Origin: Roseofilum acuticapitatum BLCC-M154
GTDB taxonomy: Bacteria > Cyanobacteriota > Cyanobacteriia > Cyanobacteriales > Desertifilaceae
Direction of reading: 5' to 3'
DNA length: 39,087 nt
Assembly: GCF_030068475.1 (NCBI RefSeq)
Contig: NZ_JAQOSP010000031.1
Span: 1-39,087, forward strand
In this document: piece after piece, positions 9,880-18,803 of the stretch
How the letters are laid out: the number at the start of each line of letters is the position of its first letter
Position numbering within the stretch: position 1 is the stretch's first letter
The notes under the pieces: generated by a model
The model's input: only the letters and a program-made list of their open reading frames with translations
The model's database searches: none
What the model was told of the DNA's origin: nothing
Made by a program: the position numbers and the translations under genes

Positions 9880-11798
9880 ACCAAAATGGCCAAAATGCCA
9901 GCATCTCGACTGCTGGAGGACTGGGTGGGGGAACGATTGAAATTCGGCATCAGGGAGGGACATTGAATGCACCGATACAGCCGTTTGTAGTCGGAAATGG
10001 TGGGGTGAATGGCACTCAAGGGGTGATTACGACGGGAGCGTTTACTTTATCGAATCAAGAGTTTGCCGATTCGTTTACCTTGGGAACTATCCAAATTGTG
10101 ACCGATGATGGGTTAACCCCGACAACGGTTACACCGATTAATACTGCTCTAACATCACCCATTGAGGAGCCAACGGTAGAGCCAAGTGTACCGATAACGA
10201 TACCGGTTACTCCTCCTGTACCCACTGCACCGGTTGCTATTCCTTTAATTCCTACAGAGAGTCCTTCTATCTCGGAGTTTCCTACCTCTGCACCCTCTAA
10301 TTCTGGGGGAGGGAGTGGAAATGGTAGTGGTAGTGGTAATGGTGGCGCTGTTCCTGTTGTTCCTTCAGTGCTTCCAGGGGTTGGAGTGCCGGTATCGGGA
10401 GAGGGGAGTTCAGACAATGGTGTGGGGAGTGCGGTGAATGCGGTGCTGCTGGGACGGGAGCATGGGGCGCAACCTCTTTTGCTCTCTGCTGATGAGGTGA
10501 ATTTAGATGAAACGATCGCCGCTTTGGAGGCTCAATTTACCCGCGAATATGAGGTGTATTTGGGTTTGGAGAATAATAGGCGGATTTTGCAGTTGCGGGA
10601 AATTCAGAGTTGGCTAGAGGAAGCCAGTCAAGCGCCTGTAAAAACCGGATTGATTTATGTGGTGTTTGGTCGTCGGCAGTTGGAGGAGAATGCGGCGCTG
10701 GTGTGTCCGGTTCCGACTCCTGTGGAGCTAGAAGGGGCCCGGCAACCCCCGGCTTGTCTGCCCCATCCAGAGGATACGTTGCACTTGATTTTGGTGACAG
10801 CGAATGAGGAACCGATACAAGTAGATTTTCCCCAGGTGAAGCGGGAGGAGGTGATGGCGCTGGTGAAGGAGTTGCGTCAGGAGGTGACTAATCAGTTGAA
10901 GTTGCGAACGACCAATTATTTGCCACCAGCGCAGAGGTTGCATGAATTGCTAATTGAGCCATTGGAATCAGCATTAGAGGAGCAGGGAATTGAGATGCTG
11001 GTGATGGTTCCGGATGTGGGATTGAGGTCTTTACCCATGGCAGTTTTGCATGATGGGGAGCGTTTTTTAATTGAGAAGTATGGCTTGGGGCTGATTCCCA
11101 GTTTTAGCCTGACCTTGCCAGAGTATCGGAATTTGCAGGGGGCGCAGGTTTTGGCCATGGGGGCTTCGGAGTTTGAGAAGATGCCCCCTTTACCTGCGGT
11201 TCCGGTGGAGTTGCGGGAGATTGGTGGAGAGAGGGGCTTTCTGAATGAGGCGTTTACGGTGGAAAATTTGCGGACAGAGCATCAGACGGGAGAGTTTCCG
11301 ATTATTCATTTAGCCACCCATGCGGATTTCCAGGATGGCGCTCCAGAGAATTCGTTTATTCAGTTGTGGGAGTCGCAGATTCAACTGCCGGAGATGAGGG
11401 GGTTAGAGTGGGGTAATCCTCCTGTGGATTTGTTGACGTTGAGTGCTTGTCGAACGGCGTTAGGGAATGAGGAGGCGGAGTTGGGGTTTGCAGGGTTGGC
11501 GGTGATGTCTGGGGCGAAGTCGGCGTTGGCGAGTCTTTGGTACAGTAGCGATTTGGGGACGTTGGCGCTGATGAGTAAGTTTTATGACCAGTTGGAAACT
11601 GCACCGACTCGTGGGGAAGCTTTGCGTCGGGCGCAGTTGGCGATGTTGCAGGGTGAGGTGAGTTTGGATGGAGGACAGTTGCGGGGAACGAGGGGACAAG
11701 GGGGGATTGTGCTGCCGGAGGAGTTGGCCCAGGGAAGTGTGTCTTTTTCTCATCCTTATTATTGGGCGGCGTTTACAATGATTGGTACGCCTTGGTAA
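9828..11798 (+). CDS. C-terminal part of the same protein: beta-helix end, Pro-rich linker, CHAT caspase-like protease
   Basis: The open frame begins at GTG 9828, but its first residues ([13 protein letters not shown]) simply continue the beta-helix of the preceding frame, so this is probably not an independent gene. Order: end of the helix (to about 75), a Pro/Thr/Ser then Gly/Ser-rich linker (about 105-205), a helical segment (about 215-380) and a CHAT domain (about 385-656). The CHAT His-Cys pair is visible: H498 in HLATHADF and C541 in [13 protein letters not shown] domains are caspase-like cysteine proteases; in cyanobacteria they are often fused to haemagglutinin or TPR parts. Whether this half is translated depends on frameshifting or re-initiation; no ribosome-binding site precedes GTG 9828. 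Confidence 0.82.
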   Translation: MFAESTGGFFQARGTFIDQNGQNASISTAGGLGGGTIEIRHQGGTLNAPIQPFVVGNGGVNGTQGVITTGAFTLSNQEFADSFTLGTIQIVTDDGLTPTTVTPINTALTSPIEEPTVEPSVPITIPVTPPVPTAPVAIPLIPTESPSISEFPTSAPSNSGGGSGNGSGSGNGGAVPVVPSVLPGVGVPVSGEGSSDNGVGSAVNAVLLGREHGAQPLLLSADEVNLDETIAALEAQFTREYEVYLGLENNRRILQLREIQSWLEEASQAPVKTGLIYVVFGRRQLEENAALVCPVPTPVELEGARQPPACLPHPEDTLHLILVTANEEPIQVDFPQVKREEVMALVKELRQEVTNQLKLRTTNYLPPAQRLHELLIEPLESALEEQGIEMLVMVPDVGLRSLPMAVLHDGERFLIEKYGLGLIPSFSLTLPEYRNLQGAQVLAMGASEFEKMPPLPAVPVELREIGGERGFLNEAFTVENLRTEHQTGEFPIIHLATHADFQDGAPENSFIQLWESQIQLPEMRGLEWGNPPVDLLTLSACRTALGNEEAELGFAGLAVMSGAKSALASLWYSSDLGTLALMSKFYDQLETAPTRGEALRRAQLAMLQGEVSLDGGQLRGTRGQGGIVLPEELAQGSVSFSHPYYWAAFTMIGTPW

Positions 11799-11800
11799 TT

Positions 11801-11870
11801 GGGGGTTGGGGTAATACTGACAAGTCCATTGAAAAGCTTCAATGAGATTATCTTGATCAAAGCGATCGCC
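11801..11870 (-). pseudogene. 70-bp remnant of the SpoIIE-type phosphatase gene
   Basis: This stretch matches 3401-3470 at 65 of 70 positions in the same orientation. On the minus strand it still encodes GDRFDQDNLIEAFQWTCQYY, against GDRFDEDNLIEAFQWACQHY in the intact phosphatase. It starts two bases after the CHAT gene stop and ends at a HIP1 site. Flanking bases on both sides do not match. Confidence 0.85.
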
Positions 11871-11926
11871 CCATCTCCCATCAGGGGGTACAATAGTATC
11901 CAGGATAAAGTAGGAGCGAACCACTG

Positions 11927-12232
11927 ATGTATGCTGAAGACACAGACGCAACAGAAATTACCTTTTTCTACGACACGGGAGAATCAGAGTCTTTTAGTTT
12001 ACCTATTGCTCCAGAGGAGTTTCAAAAACAGGTTAATTTGCTATTAGAGCGCCCTTGGTTAACGTTTCATTTGTTCGATCGCACCATTTGGATCTGTATG
12101 GCTAGGGTGGTGAAAGTGGAGGTGAAACCAGAGTTATCGGGTATTGTGGGCGTGGGTGTATTCCCCAATGTGGAGGAAATGACCACCATTCAACGGGGAT
12201 CGAGGGGACGACTACCGGGTTATCAGAGTTGA
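11927..12232 (+). CDS. Conserved-looking small protein, unknown
   Basis: The 101-residue product is soluble, with an acidic N-terminus (MYAEDTDATEITFFYDTGES) and alternating hydrophobic/charged segments suggesting a small beta-rich fold. There is no signal peptide, membrane segment or recognisable catalytic motif. GGAG at 11913-11916 is 10 bases before the ATG, and TACAAT at 11889-11894 may be a -10 box. It follows the phosphatase remnant and is transcribed with the CHAT gene, but probably from its own promoter. I do not recognise a family. Confidence 0.65.
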   Translation: MYAEDTDATEITFFYDTGESESFSLPIAPEEFQKQVNLLLERPWLTFHLFDRTIWICMARVVKVEVKPELSGIVGVGVFPNVEEMTTIQRGSRGRLPGYQS

Positions 12233-12377
12233 GGCCATGCGATCGAGATCACAGGTGAGGAGGCGATCGCTCACCGCGATCGGTTGCACAGGATCAACCC
12301 CTGCTCTCAGAGATATCACCCAATGAACTTACATCCGTCACAGCAATTTGGCTAGAAATCTGGAATGATTAGAGTAT

Positions 12378-12413
12378 AAGGGTTAATCAGGGTCTGTATC
12401 CGGATTAACCCTT
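12378..12413 (+). promoter_or_regulatory. Perfect 11-bp inverted repeat upstream of the 94-residue gene
   Basis: AAGGGTTAATC (12378-12388) and GATTAACCCTT (12403-12413) are exact complements around a 14-base spacer, ending 26 bases before the ATG at 12440. There is no T tract, so it is more likely an operator or leader hairpin than a terminator. The rest of 12233-12439 shows a HIP1 site within a weaker GGTGAG/CTCACC pair, and nothing else. Confidence 0.5.
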
Positions 12414-12439
12414 GGTTCTAATCTCAAGAGTTTAAGGGT

Positions 12440-12724
12440 ATGACAACTAGAGTGGTTGATTTTGAAGTTCTCTCTTACATTAATCCAAATGGTAGACTCC
12501 GCAAATATGGTAGCTTGGAGTGTCAGCGCTATGGCTGCAATTATCGGATTATTTCTCCCATTAATCGTCAGGATGCCTCGGCTGAACAAGAAACCTATAG
12601 AGAGTTAATTGCTAAATTGAATAAAACCAAAATCAAACGCATTAAAACTGAGGAACATACTACTTTAGATGAAGCCTTTCGCATAGTCTTCCATTTAGCC
12701 AATTCCCAAGAAGAAGAGGCTTAG
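12440..12724 (+). CDS. Small cytoplasmic protein, unknown
   Basis: The product has 94 residues and begins MTTRVVDFEVLSYINPNGRL. Two cysteines close together (CQRYGC) could bind metal, but no second pair is present. The C-terminal half is helical and charged (KLNKTKIKRIKTEEHTT, then EAFRIVFHLANSQEEEA). It is preceded by a perfect inverted repeat and converges with the SPFH gene 10 bases downstream. No family recognised. Confidence 0.6.
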   Translation: MTTRVVDFEVLSYINPNGRLRKYGSLECQRYGCNYRIISPINRQDASAEQETYRELIAKLNKTKIKRIKTEEHTTLDEAFRIVFHLANSQEEEA

Positions 12725-12734
12725 ACCACAGGGT

Positions 12735-13592
12735 TTAACTATCAGGGTTGCATTCTGAACTATTTCCTGAAGAGGAAGTTGGGGGAAGATCGATATTCTT
12801 TAAGTTTGACCGTTCATATTCGAGTAGGTTCGTTAAGGTTTCATTGAGAACGCTAGGATTCATAAAGAAAACCTTGGAGTTGGGACTAGCTGTAAGCTTT
12901 TCATTCGTGTCGAGATAGTGTCGGGCAATAATAAATTGGATAAACTCAGGGCTTTTAGCATCCATACCCAAAGCATCAGCTAGAATTTTCATCGATTGCG
13001 CTCCACCTTGGGCTTCAATGATAGAAGCCAGTCGTTTACTTTCTGCTGCTCGCTCTTTTTCTAAAGATTCAATAATCGTTTTTGGTGGCGTAATATCCCG
13101 CACTTCTACCCGGATGAGTTTCACGCCCCAGGAATCGGTAACCGAGTCAATTTGCTCTAGCAGCGATCGATTAATTTCCTTAATCCCGGAAAAAGTTTGG
13201 TTCATTTCTAGGCGACCAATTTCTCCCCGCAAATTGGTTAAAACTAAGTTTTCTAGGGCATTTTCAATATTGTCAATGGCATAGTAAGCCCGTTTTAGGT
13301 TGACAATTTGCCAGTAAACGATCGCATCGACGGCTAAGGATACATTATCTCTAGTGATTGTTTGTTGGGGGGGAACATCCAATAGCCGCTCGCTCATTAA
13401 GGCTCGGATCACGACCCGATCGAATAAGGGAATAATAAAGTTAACCCCAGGCCCTAGGGTGCGGTGGTATTTTCCCAAGCGCTCTACTAAGGCTTGATAG
13501 GGTTCCTGAATGATGACTAAGGAACCCGACAGACCGGCGATCGCCACTAGAAAGATAATAATAATACTGGAAATAATACTGCTCGTCATCAA
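12735..13592 (-). CDS. SPFH/band-7 (stomatin-prohibitin-like) membrane protein
   Basis: The 285-residue product has one N-terminal membrane helix (about 6-28), then the SPFH domain: SLVIIQEPYQALVERLGKY, GPGVNFIIPLFDRV and an RAYYAIDNIENALENLVLTN segment. A charged helical region follows (EKERAAESKRLASIIEAQGG), then a Ser-rich C-terminus. Stomatin-type proteins oligomerise in membrane microdomains and often scaffold or modulate proteases and channels. No NfeD-type partner lies next to it. It is divergent from the methyltransferase gene and converges with the 94-residue gene. Family call firm, role not deducible. Confidence 0.9.
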   Translation of the reverse strand: MMTSSIISSIIIIFLVAIAGLSGSLVIIQEPYQALVERLGKYHRTLGPGVNFIIPLFDRVVIRALMSERLLDVPPQQTITRDNVSLAVDAIVYWQIVNLKRAYYAIDNIENALENLVLTNLRGEIGRLEMNQTFSGIKEINRSLLEQIDSVTDSWGVKLIRVEVRDITPPKTIIESLEKERAAESKRLASIIEAQGGAQSMKILADALGMDAKSPEFIQFIIARHYLDTNEKLTASPNSKVFFMNPSVLNETLTNLLEYERSNLKNIDLPPTSSSGNSSECNPDS

Positions 13593-13706
13593 ACTATCCT
13601 CACCAGGGAAACAGGGATCGGGCCAAACCTGGGGAATCCTTTATAGTGTAAAAGGAAGCCATATTTAATTTTAAGTTTACAGTTTTAAGGTTGAACTGAA
13701 TTAATC

Positions 13707-14354
13707 ATGCTCTTACATCCCCAAGACCGGACTAAACTTGATTCTAGCGACGATCGCCAATTTTATGCCTTTCCTCGGTTCGTCACCCATGTGGATGAGG
13801 GGTTTATCCAGCAGTTAACCGATCTTTACCGCGATCGCCTCCAACCCCAAACTCGCATCCTAGATTTAATGAGTAGTTGGGTCTCCCATCTTCCTGACGA
13901 GATCGCCTTTGAGCATGTGGAAGGCCATGGTCTGAATGAGGAAGAATTAGCCAAAAATCGCCGCTTAGACCATTATTGGGTGCAAGACCTTAATCAAACC
14001 CTGCAACTTCCCTTTGAAGATCGAACCTTTGATGCGGTTCTCAATTGTGTCTCCATACAATATCTACAATATCCCGATGCCATCTTTAGCGAAATTCACC
14101 GCATCCTTAAACCCGGTGGAGTTCTCATCGTCAGTTTTTCTAACCGCATGTTTTATCAAAAAGCGATTCAAATTTGGCGCGATGGCACGGATCAAACCCG
14201 CCTCAAGCTGGTTAAACAGTATATTCAAGCCGTCTCTGGATTTACCGCACCTGAGTTAATCGTGCGTCTACCTAAAGTTCCGGCACTCTTGCAACTCATG
14301 GGTTGGGGAGGAGGAGACCCCTTCTATGCGGCGATCTCCTATCGCCAAGATTAA
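13707..14354 (+). CDS. Class I SAM-dependent methyltransferase (Methyltransf_11-like)
   Basis: The 215-residue product shows ordered class I methyltransferase motifs: ILDLMSSWVSHLP (a variant motif I in which the usual Gly-rich loop is replaced), a FEHVEGHGLN region, FDAVLNCVSIQYLQYP (motif IV) and ILKPGGVLIVSFSNR (post-motif loop and strand). Soluble, with no signal peptide. The substrate cannot be deduced. The variant glycine loop is shared by a group of cyanobacterial and plant homologues as far as I recall, so I do not take it as inactivation. It lies 29 bases ahead of the histidine kinase gene in the same direction, so the two may be cotranscribed. Confidence 0.85.
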   Translation: MLLHPQDRTKLDSSDDRQFYAFPRFVTHVDEGFIQQLTDLYRDRLQPQTRILDLMSSWVSHLPDEIAFEHVEGHGLNEEELAKNRRLDHYWVQDLNQTLQLPFEDRTFDAVLNCVSIQYLQYPDAIFSEIHRILKPGGVLIVSFSNRMFYQKAIQIWRDGTDQTRLKLVKQYIQAVSGFTAPELIVRLPKVPALLQLMGWGGGDPFYAAISYRQD

Positions 14355-14383
14355 CCTGATCTCTATCACCATCACCTCAACCT

Positions 14384-16228
14384 ATGCATCAGAACCTCAC
14401 TGGAATCTTATTACCGTCTATTCATGATCCCATGTCTTCCGATCTCCCCCAATTCCATCTAGCGCTGCCCAGTTCTAAAGAAGGATTATGGGATTGGAAT
14501 TTGCACACTGGACGCATATTTTTCAATCCCAATTGGCAACAAATTTTGGACTTTTCTGAAGCGGAGTTACCCCAAACATTTAGTGATTTTGAAGCCTTAA
14601 TTCATGCTGAAGATTTAGCCATCCATCAAGCTGCTCTCCAAGCCCATATTCAAGGAGGCAATCAATTTTATGAAAGTAGCTACCGCTTGCGCTCTCCTAG
14701 TGGAGGTTATCGGTGGATTTTAGCCCGTGGATTATGTTATCGCTATAGTGATGGTACTCCTTATCGTTTAGCAGGTTCTCATACGGATATTACTTCATTT
14801 AAGAAAGCTCAAGAACAAGAGTCGGTTTTACGGTTAATTACCGACCAAATTCGCAGTAGCTTAAACTTAAAAACAATTTGGAAAACCGCAGTCGATCAAA
14901 TTCAAAAGCTTTTAGATACAGATCGAGTTTTAATTTATCAATTTCAATCCGACTGGAAAGGTGAAGTGATCGTCGAAAAAGTGGTAGGCAACTGGGGATC
15001 AACTTTGGGAAAAGTAGGAGCAGATAATTGTTTTTCTCAAGACTATGCAAGTCTTTATCAAAATGGCAGAGTTAGAGTGATTCATAATATTTTCTCCTCT
15101 AATCTAGATCGGTGTCATATCGATTTTTTACAAAAAATTGATGTGCGCTCTAATCTGATTGTCCCAATCATTATTAAAGAGGAATTATGGGGGTTACTCA
15201 TTGCCCATGAATGTAAGCGATCGCGGCGTTGGAAAGAATCAGAGGTTACCCTATTAATTCATGTGGCTAAACAATTAGCGATTGCCATTTATCAAGCTAA
15301 TTTGTACGATCGATCCCAAAAAGCAGTTCAAGAATCTGAAGAAAAAGCCCATGAATTAGAACTGGCTTTACTTAAATTGCAAAAAACCCAGGCTCAACTG
15401 ATTGAAAGTGAGAAAAAATATTCTATTGGTCAACTGGTTGCTGGGATTGCCCATGAAATCAATAATCCTGTGAGCTTTATCTATGGCAATATTGATTTTG
15501 CCAAAGCTTATCTTCAGGATTTATTAGACTTGGTTCAGCTCTATGAGACAACTTTTCCTCAACCTGGAACAGCCATTGAAAAATTCCGTGAAGATATTGA
15601 TGTAGAGTTCTTACAATCTGATTGTATTGATTTATTGGAATCGATGAAAAATGGAGCTTCTCGCATTCGGGAAATTGTGTTATTTTTAAGAACTTTTTCC
15701 CGGTTAGATGAATCTCAGATGAAACGAGTTAATGTTCATGATGGACTCGAAAGTACATTGATGATTATTAATCACCGTTTACAGGCTAATGCCCATCGCC
15801 CGATGATTCAAACGATCAAGAATTATGGTGTGTTACCGCCCGTTGAATGTTATGCTGGACAACTCAATCAGGTGTTTATGAATCTATTGGTCAATTCGAT
15901 TGATGCCATTGATAGTGCTTGGGAAAATCAGCCTAATCGAGAGAGTCCCACAATTACCATTACCACCGAAAATCAACCCATGCAATCGATCGCAATATCG
16001 ATCGCTGATAATGGGGTAGGGATGTCAGATTTAATTCGCCAGCGTTTATTTACCCCTTTTTATAGTACCAAACCAGTAGGTAAGGGGAAAGGTCTAGGCT
16101 TGAGCTTATGTCATGCCATTATTGTCGATCATCATGGGGGCGAACTCTCTTGTGAATCTGAACCGGGAAAGGGGACAACGTTTACGATAACATTGCCCTT
16201 ACACCAAGTCTCCTTACACCCAGGTTAA
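14384..16228 (+). CDS. PAS - cyanobacteriochrome-type GAF - histidine kinase
   Basis: A cytoplasmic 614-residue sensor kinase with no membrane segments. Order: PAS domain (about 30-140, with SYRLRSPSGGYRWILARG), GAF domain (about 145-310), coiled coil (about 310-350), dimerisation/phosphoacceptor region with H357 in GIAHEINNPVSF, and a HATPase domain (about 470-605, with FMNLLVNSIDAID, IADNGVGM, and GKGKGLGLSLCHAI). The GAF domain carries both cyanobacteriochrome signatures: a DXCF motif (D214-N-C216-F217) and the bilin-binding pair C244-H245, 28 residues apart, followed by the typical LIVPIIIKEELWGLLIAHE. This predicts a linear-tetrapyrrole photosensor of the dual-cysteine type. No response regulator is adjacent. 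Kinase call is certain; bilin binding is inferred from motifs. Confidence 0.92.
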   Translation: MHQNLTGILLPSIHDPMSSDLPQFHLALPSSKEGLWDWNLHTGRIFFNPNWQQILDFSEAELPQTFSDFEALIHAEDLAIHQAALQAHIQGGNQFYESSYRLRSPSGGYRWILARGLCYRYSDGTPYRLAGSHTDITSFKKAQEQESVLRLITDQIRSSLNLKTIWKTAVDQIQKLLDTDRVLIYQFQSDWKGEVIVEKVVGNWGSTLGKVGADNCFSQDYASLYQNGRVRVIHNIFSSNLDRCHIDFLQKIDVRSNLIVPIIIKEELWGLLIAHECKRSRRWKESEVTLLIHVAKQLAIAIYQANLYDRSQKAVQESEEKAHELELALLKLQKTQAQLIESEKKYSIGQLVAGIAHEINNPVSFIYGNIDFAKAYLQDLLDLVQLYETTFPQPGTAIEKFREDIDVEFLQSDCIDLLESMKNGASRIREIVLFLRTFSRLDESQMKRVNVHDGLESTLMIINHRLQANAHRPMIQTIKNYGVLPPVECYAGQLNQVFMNLLVNSIDAIDSAWENQPNRESPTITITTENQPMQSIAISIADNGVGMSDLIRQRLFTPFYSTKPVGKGKGLGLSLCHAIIVDHHGGELSCESEPGKGTTFTITLPLHQVSLHPG

Positions 16229-16305
16229 AACAAGATAAAAAAGTAAGACTATGGATCAAAATGGGTGTAGAGTTTAAGGCTTGTCATGGCTATTGAGGGT
16301 AAGGA

Positions 16306-16539
16306 TTAACGGTTTGGGGATAATTGCTCTTGAATTTGCTGAATTTTGCGATCGCGGAAGGACTCTAAAGCCTTTTCTAAATCTTCCCGTTCTACCCCTT
16401 CTGGTAGATCTGCTGTAGAGAGGGACTGAATCATACTAGAGACTAACTGGCTAAACCCCTCAATGCGATCGTTAACGGATAAGCTCTGTTTCGTAGGGGA
16501 AGCAGGAGTGAGTAGGGGTGAAAATGGATAATTTAACAT
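16306..16539 (-). CDS. Small helical protein, unknown
   Basis: The 77-residue product has a short disordered N-terminus (MLNYPFSPLLTPASPTK) and then two predicted amphipathic helices (DRIEGFSQLVSSMIQSL and DLEKALESFRDRKIQQIQEQL). It has no cysteines, signal peptide or membrane segment. It lies alone between the kinase gene (convergent, 77 bases away) and pabBC (divergent). I do not recognise a family; a small regulatory or subunit-binding protein is possible. Confidence 0.6.
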   Translation of the reverse strand: MLNYPFSPLLTPASPTKQSLSVNDRIEGFSQLVSSMIQSLSTADLPEGVEREDLEKALESFRDRKIQQIQEQLSPNR

Positions 16540-16789
16540 TCGACAGCACCTCTGATTTTAATAGATGACCCTATTAATCCTAATTCTTATGGTAAGAGAT
16601 GTCTTCTAGAGAACAACAGGATTGTTACAATTATAGACCTTTCTATATCTTTCTTGCCAGCCCCGCCAGAATAAATGGGTGAAATCACGTAGCGATAGCC
16701 AACCAAATAGAGGGAAGATATAGTATGATATTAGAGATACTTTCAAAGAATCTGCTGATTTTCCCACCTATAAATTGGAAGAATTGGGA

Positions 16790-18547
16790 ATGAAGACCCA
16801 CTATCTTGCCTATATTTACGAATCTGAAACCCACCATTGGTTACAGTTTGAAAACCCAATCAAAGTCTATTGTGTAACCGCTAATTCTGGGAATCCGATC
16901 GCTACTTTAGAGGAAATTGAAAATCAAGTAGAAAAACAGGGCTGTTATGCTGTGGGGATGCTCAGTTATGAAGCTTCTCCTCTCTTTGATAGCGCTTTAA
17001 GGGTTCATGAAGATCCGGATTTTCCTCAACTCTGGTTTGCTCTGTACGATCGCCCCTCCCATATCTTAACCCCCCAAGACTTCATCAAGCTCTACACCCA
17101 TGTGGACGATCCGGGAATCACCTGGGAAAGTGAACTGACAGAAGCGGAGTTTCATCAGGCGATCGCCCGCGTTCAGAATTACATCCGCCAAGGCGACACC
17201 TTCCAAGTCAACTACTCCTTCCGTCTGCGATCGCCCTTTAGAGGCGATCCAGGGTGGGCACTCAATTTTCTCAGGCGATCGCCCCCAGCCCCCTATTCCG
17301 CTTACCTCGACATGGGGCGCTATATCATTGCCTCCAGCTCCCCCGAACTCTTCTTCACCCTCGACGGCTCCACCTTCACCAGCAAACCCATGAAAGGAAC
17401 CGCCCCACGGGGAAAAACCCTAGCCGAAGATCGTCAGCTTGCCCAATGGCTGCACCATTCCCCCAAAAACCGCGCCGAAAACGTGATGATTGTGGATATG
17501 GTTCGCAATGATATTGGGCGAGTCGCCACCATTGGCACTGTGCAAGTCCCCCGCTTGTTTGAAGTTGAACGCTATGCCACCGTCTGGCAAATGACCTCAA
17601 CTGTCACTGCTCAAACGCGATCGCCCCTGAGCCAAATTCTCGCCAATATCTTCCCCTGTGCCTCCATCACCGGCGCACCCAAAGCTCGCACCATGGAGAT
17701 CGTCACAGAACTCGAACGCTCTCCCCGACGCATCTATACCGGGGCGATCGGGTATTTGCGTCCCGGACGCAAAGCCAAATTTAACGTCGCCATTCGTACC
17801 CTACTCATCGACCAACATAGCCAACAAGTCGAATATGGCATCGGTAGCGGCATCATCGCCGACTCCAACAGTCAAGAAGAATACCAAGAATGCTACATCA
17901 AATCCCTGATCCTCAGCCAACAACAGCCCCCCTTTTCTCTCCTAGAAACCCTCCTCTGGACTCCCCAAGCTGGCTATTTCCTGCTCTCCTACCACCTGCA
18001 ACGACTTCAGGACTCTGCCGAATACTTCAAAATTCCCCTCGACCTTCCCCAACTCCTCCAGCATCTGCAAACCCTCGCCCCCACCCTCAAACCCTCACCC
18101 CACAAAATTCGCCTATTGATCGACTCCCAAGGAGCATTAACCCTAGAATCCTCCCCCATTTCTCCCCCCTCTCCCTCCACCCCCATCACCCTCAAACTTG
18201 CCCCCCAACCCATCGACTCTGGCAATATTTGGCTCTACCATAAAACCACCCATCGCCAGATTTACACTCAAGCTAGTGCTGCGGTAACCGGCTGCGATGA
18301 TGTGCTTCTGTGGAACGAAAATCATCAGATTACAGAATCGAGTATCGCCAATGTTGTCCTCTATTGGCAGGGAAAATGGATTACTCCTCCCTTAAATTGT
18401 GGACTCTTAGGAGGTACATTCCGCGCTTGGCTTTTAGATCGGCATCTGATCCACGAATACCCGATTACTTTGGAGATGATTAACCCCTCCTCGATTTTGT
18501 ATGTGATTAACTCCGTTCGAGGATGGCAAAGGGCGCGGCTAATTTGA
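16790..18547 (+). CDS. pabB/pabC: Aminodeoxychorismate synthase component I fused to 4-amino-4-deoxychorismate lyase
   Basis: Makes p-aminobenzoate for folate from chorismate. The N-terminal part (about 1-365) is a chorismate-binding enzyme, with the family blocks PMKGTAPRG, NVMIVDMVRNDIGR, PCASITGAPKARTMEI and a terminal GSGIIADSNSQEEYQE. The C-terminal part (about 380-585) resembles a class IV PLP aminotransferase/lyase, with YHKTTHRQIY, DVLLWNENHQITESSIANVV and CGLLGGTFRAWLL. The amidotransferase partner (PabA/TrpG) is not in the window. I start at ATG 16790 because GGAAG lies 8 bases before it; an in-frame TTG at 16775 is possible. A fusion of these two activities is known in bacteria. 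It converges with sfsA. Confidence 0.9.
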   Translation: MKTHYLAYIYESETHHWLQFENPIKVYCVTANSGNPIATLEEIENQVEKQGCYAVGMLSYEASPLFDSALRVHEDPDFPQLWFALYDRPSHILTPQDFIKLYTHVDDPGITWESELTEAEFHQAIARVQNYIRQGDTFQVNYSFRLRSPFRGDPGWALNFLRRSPPAPYSAYLDMGRYIIASSSPELFFTLDGSTFTSKPMKGTAPRGKTLAEDRQLAQWLHHSPKNRAENVMIVDMVRNDIGRVATIGTVQVPRLFEVERYATVWQMTSTVTAQTRSPLSQILANIFPCASITGAPKARTMEIVTELERSPRRIYTGAIGYLRPGRKAKFNVAIRTLLIDQHSQQVEYGIGSGIIADSNSQEEYQECYIKSLILSQQQPPFSLLETLLWTPQAGYFLLSYHLQRLQDSAEYFKIPLDLPQLLQHLQTLAPTLKPSPHKIRLLIDSQGALTLESSPISPPSPSTPITLKLAPQPIDSGNIWLYHKTTHRQIYTQASAAVTGCDDVLLWNENHQITESSIANVVLYWQGKWITPPLNCGLLGGTFRAWLLDRHLIHEYPITLEMINPSSILYVINSVRGWQRARLI

Positions 18548-18555
18548 GAGATTTT

Positions 18556-18610
18556 CTAGACATCAGCAAGATTGAGTTCGGCTAAACCCAAATACTCGAT
18601 CCCTTCTGGA
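18556..18610 (-). pseudogene. Displaced original 3' end of sfsA
   Basis: On the minus strand these bases encode NPEGIEYLGLAELNLADV and a stop at 18556-18558, 8 bases from the end of pabBC. Positions 18575-18610 match 19049-19084 inside sfsA at 35 of 36 bases. This appears to be the native tail of sfsA, separated from the gene by the insert at 18611-19048. Confidence 0.7.
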
Positions 18611-18651
18611 TTAGCAAATGTCCAATTCCACTTTTTTAAAATCAGCAAGGG

Positions 18652-18803
18652 TAATATCAAGTCCGATTATTCATGTCCGCGAAGCGGAAATACCATGATT
18701 AAAAATTTAGGGAGCGAGACGCTCCCACTCCAGTAATATCAAGGGATTAGAGGAGTGCGGGCATCTTGCCCGCTTCTTCACCCTTTATCCGGACTTGATA
18801 TCA
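18652..18803. repeat. Dispersed inverted-repeat element, copy A
   Basis: A MITE-like element of about 152 bases bounded by TAATATCAAGTCCG and its complement CGGACTTGATATCA. Inside are hairpins TCCGCGAAGCGGA, GGGAGCG-AGA-CGCTCCC (18710-18726) and GCGGGCATCTTGCCCGC. Other copies lie at 33605-33775 and from 38947. No coding capacity and no transposase. It supplies the last eight codons and stop of the DUF2283 gene. Confidence 0.85.

Noticed and set aside
18611-18660. Minus-strand ITLADFKKVEL resembling the start of a tRNA-binding (EMAP/CsaA-like) domain
   Set aside because: Only about a dozen residues before a stop, overlapping the repeat end; too short to claim homology.
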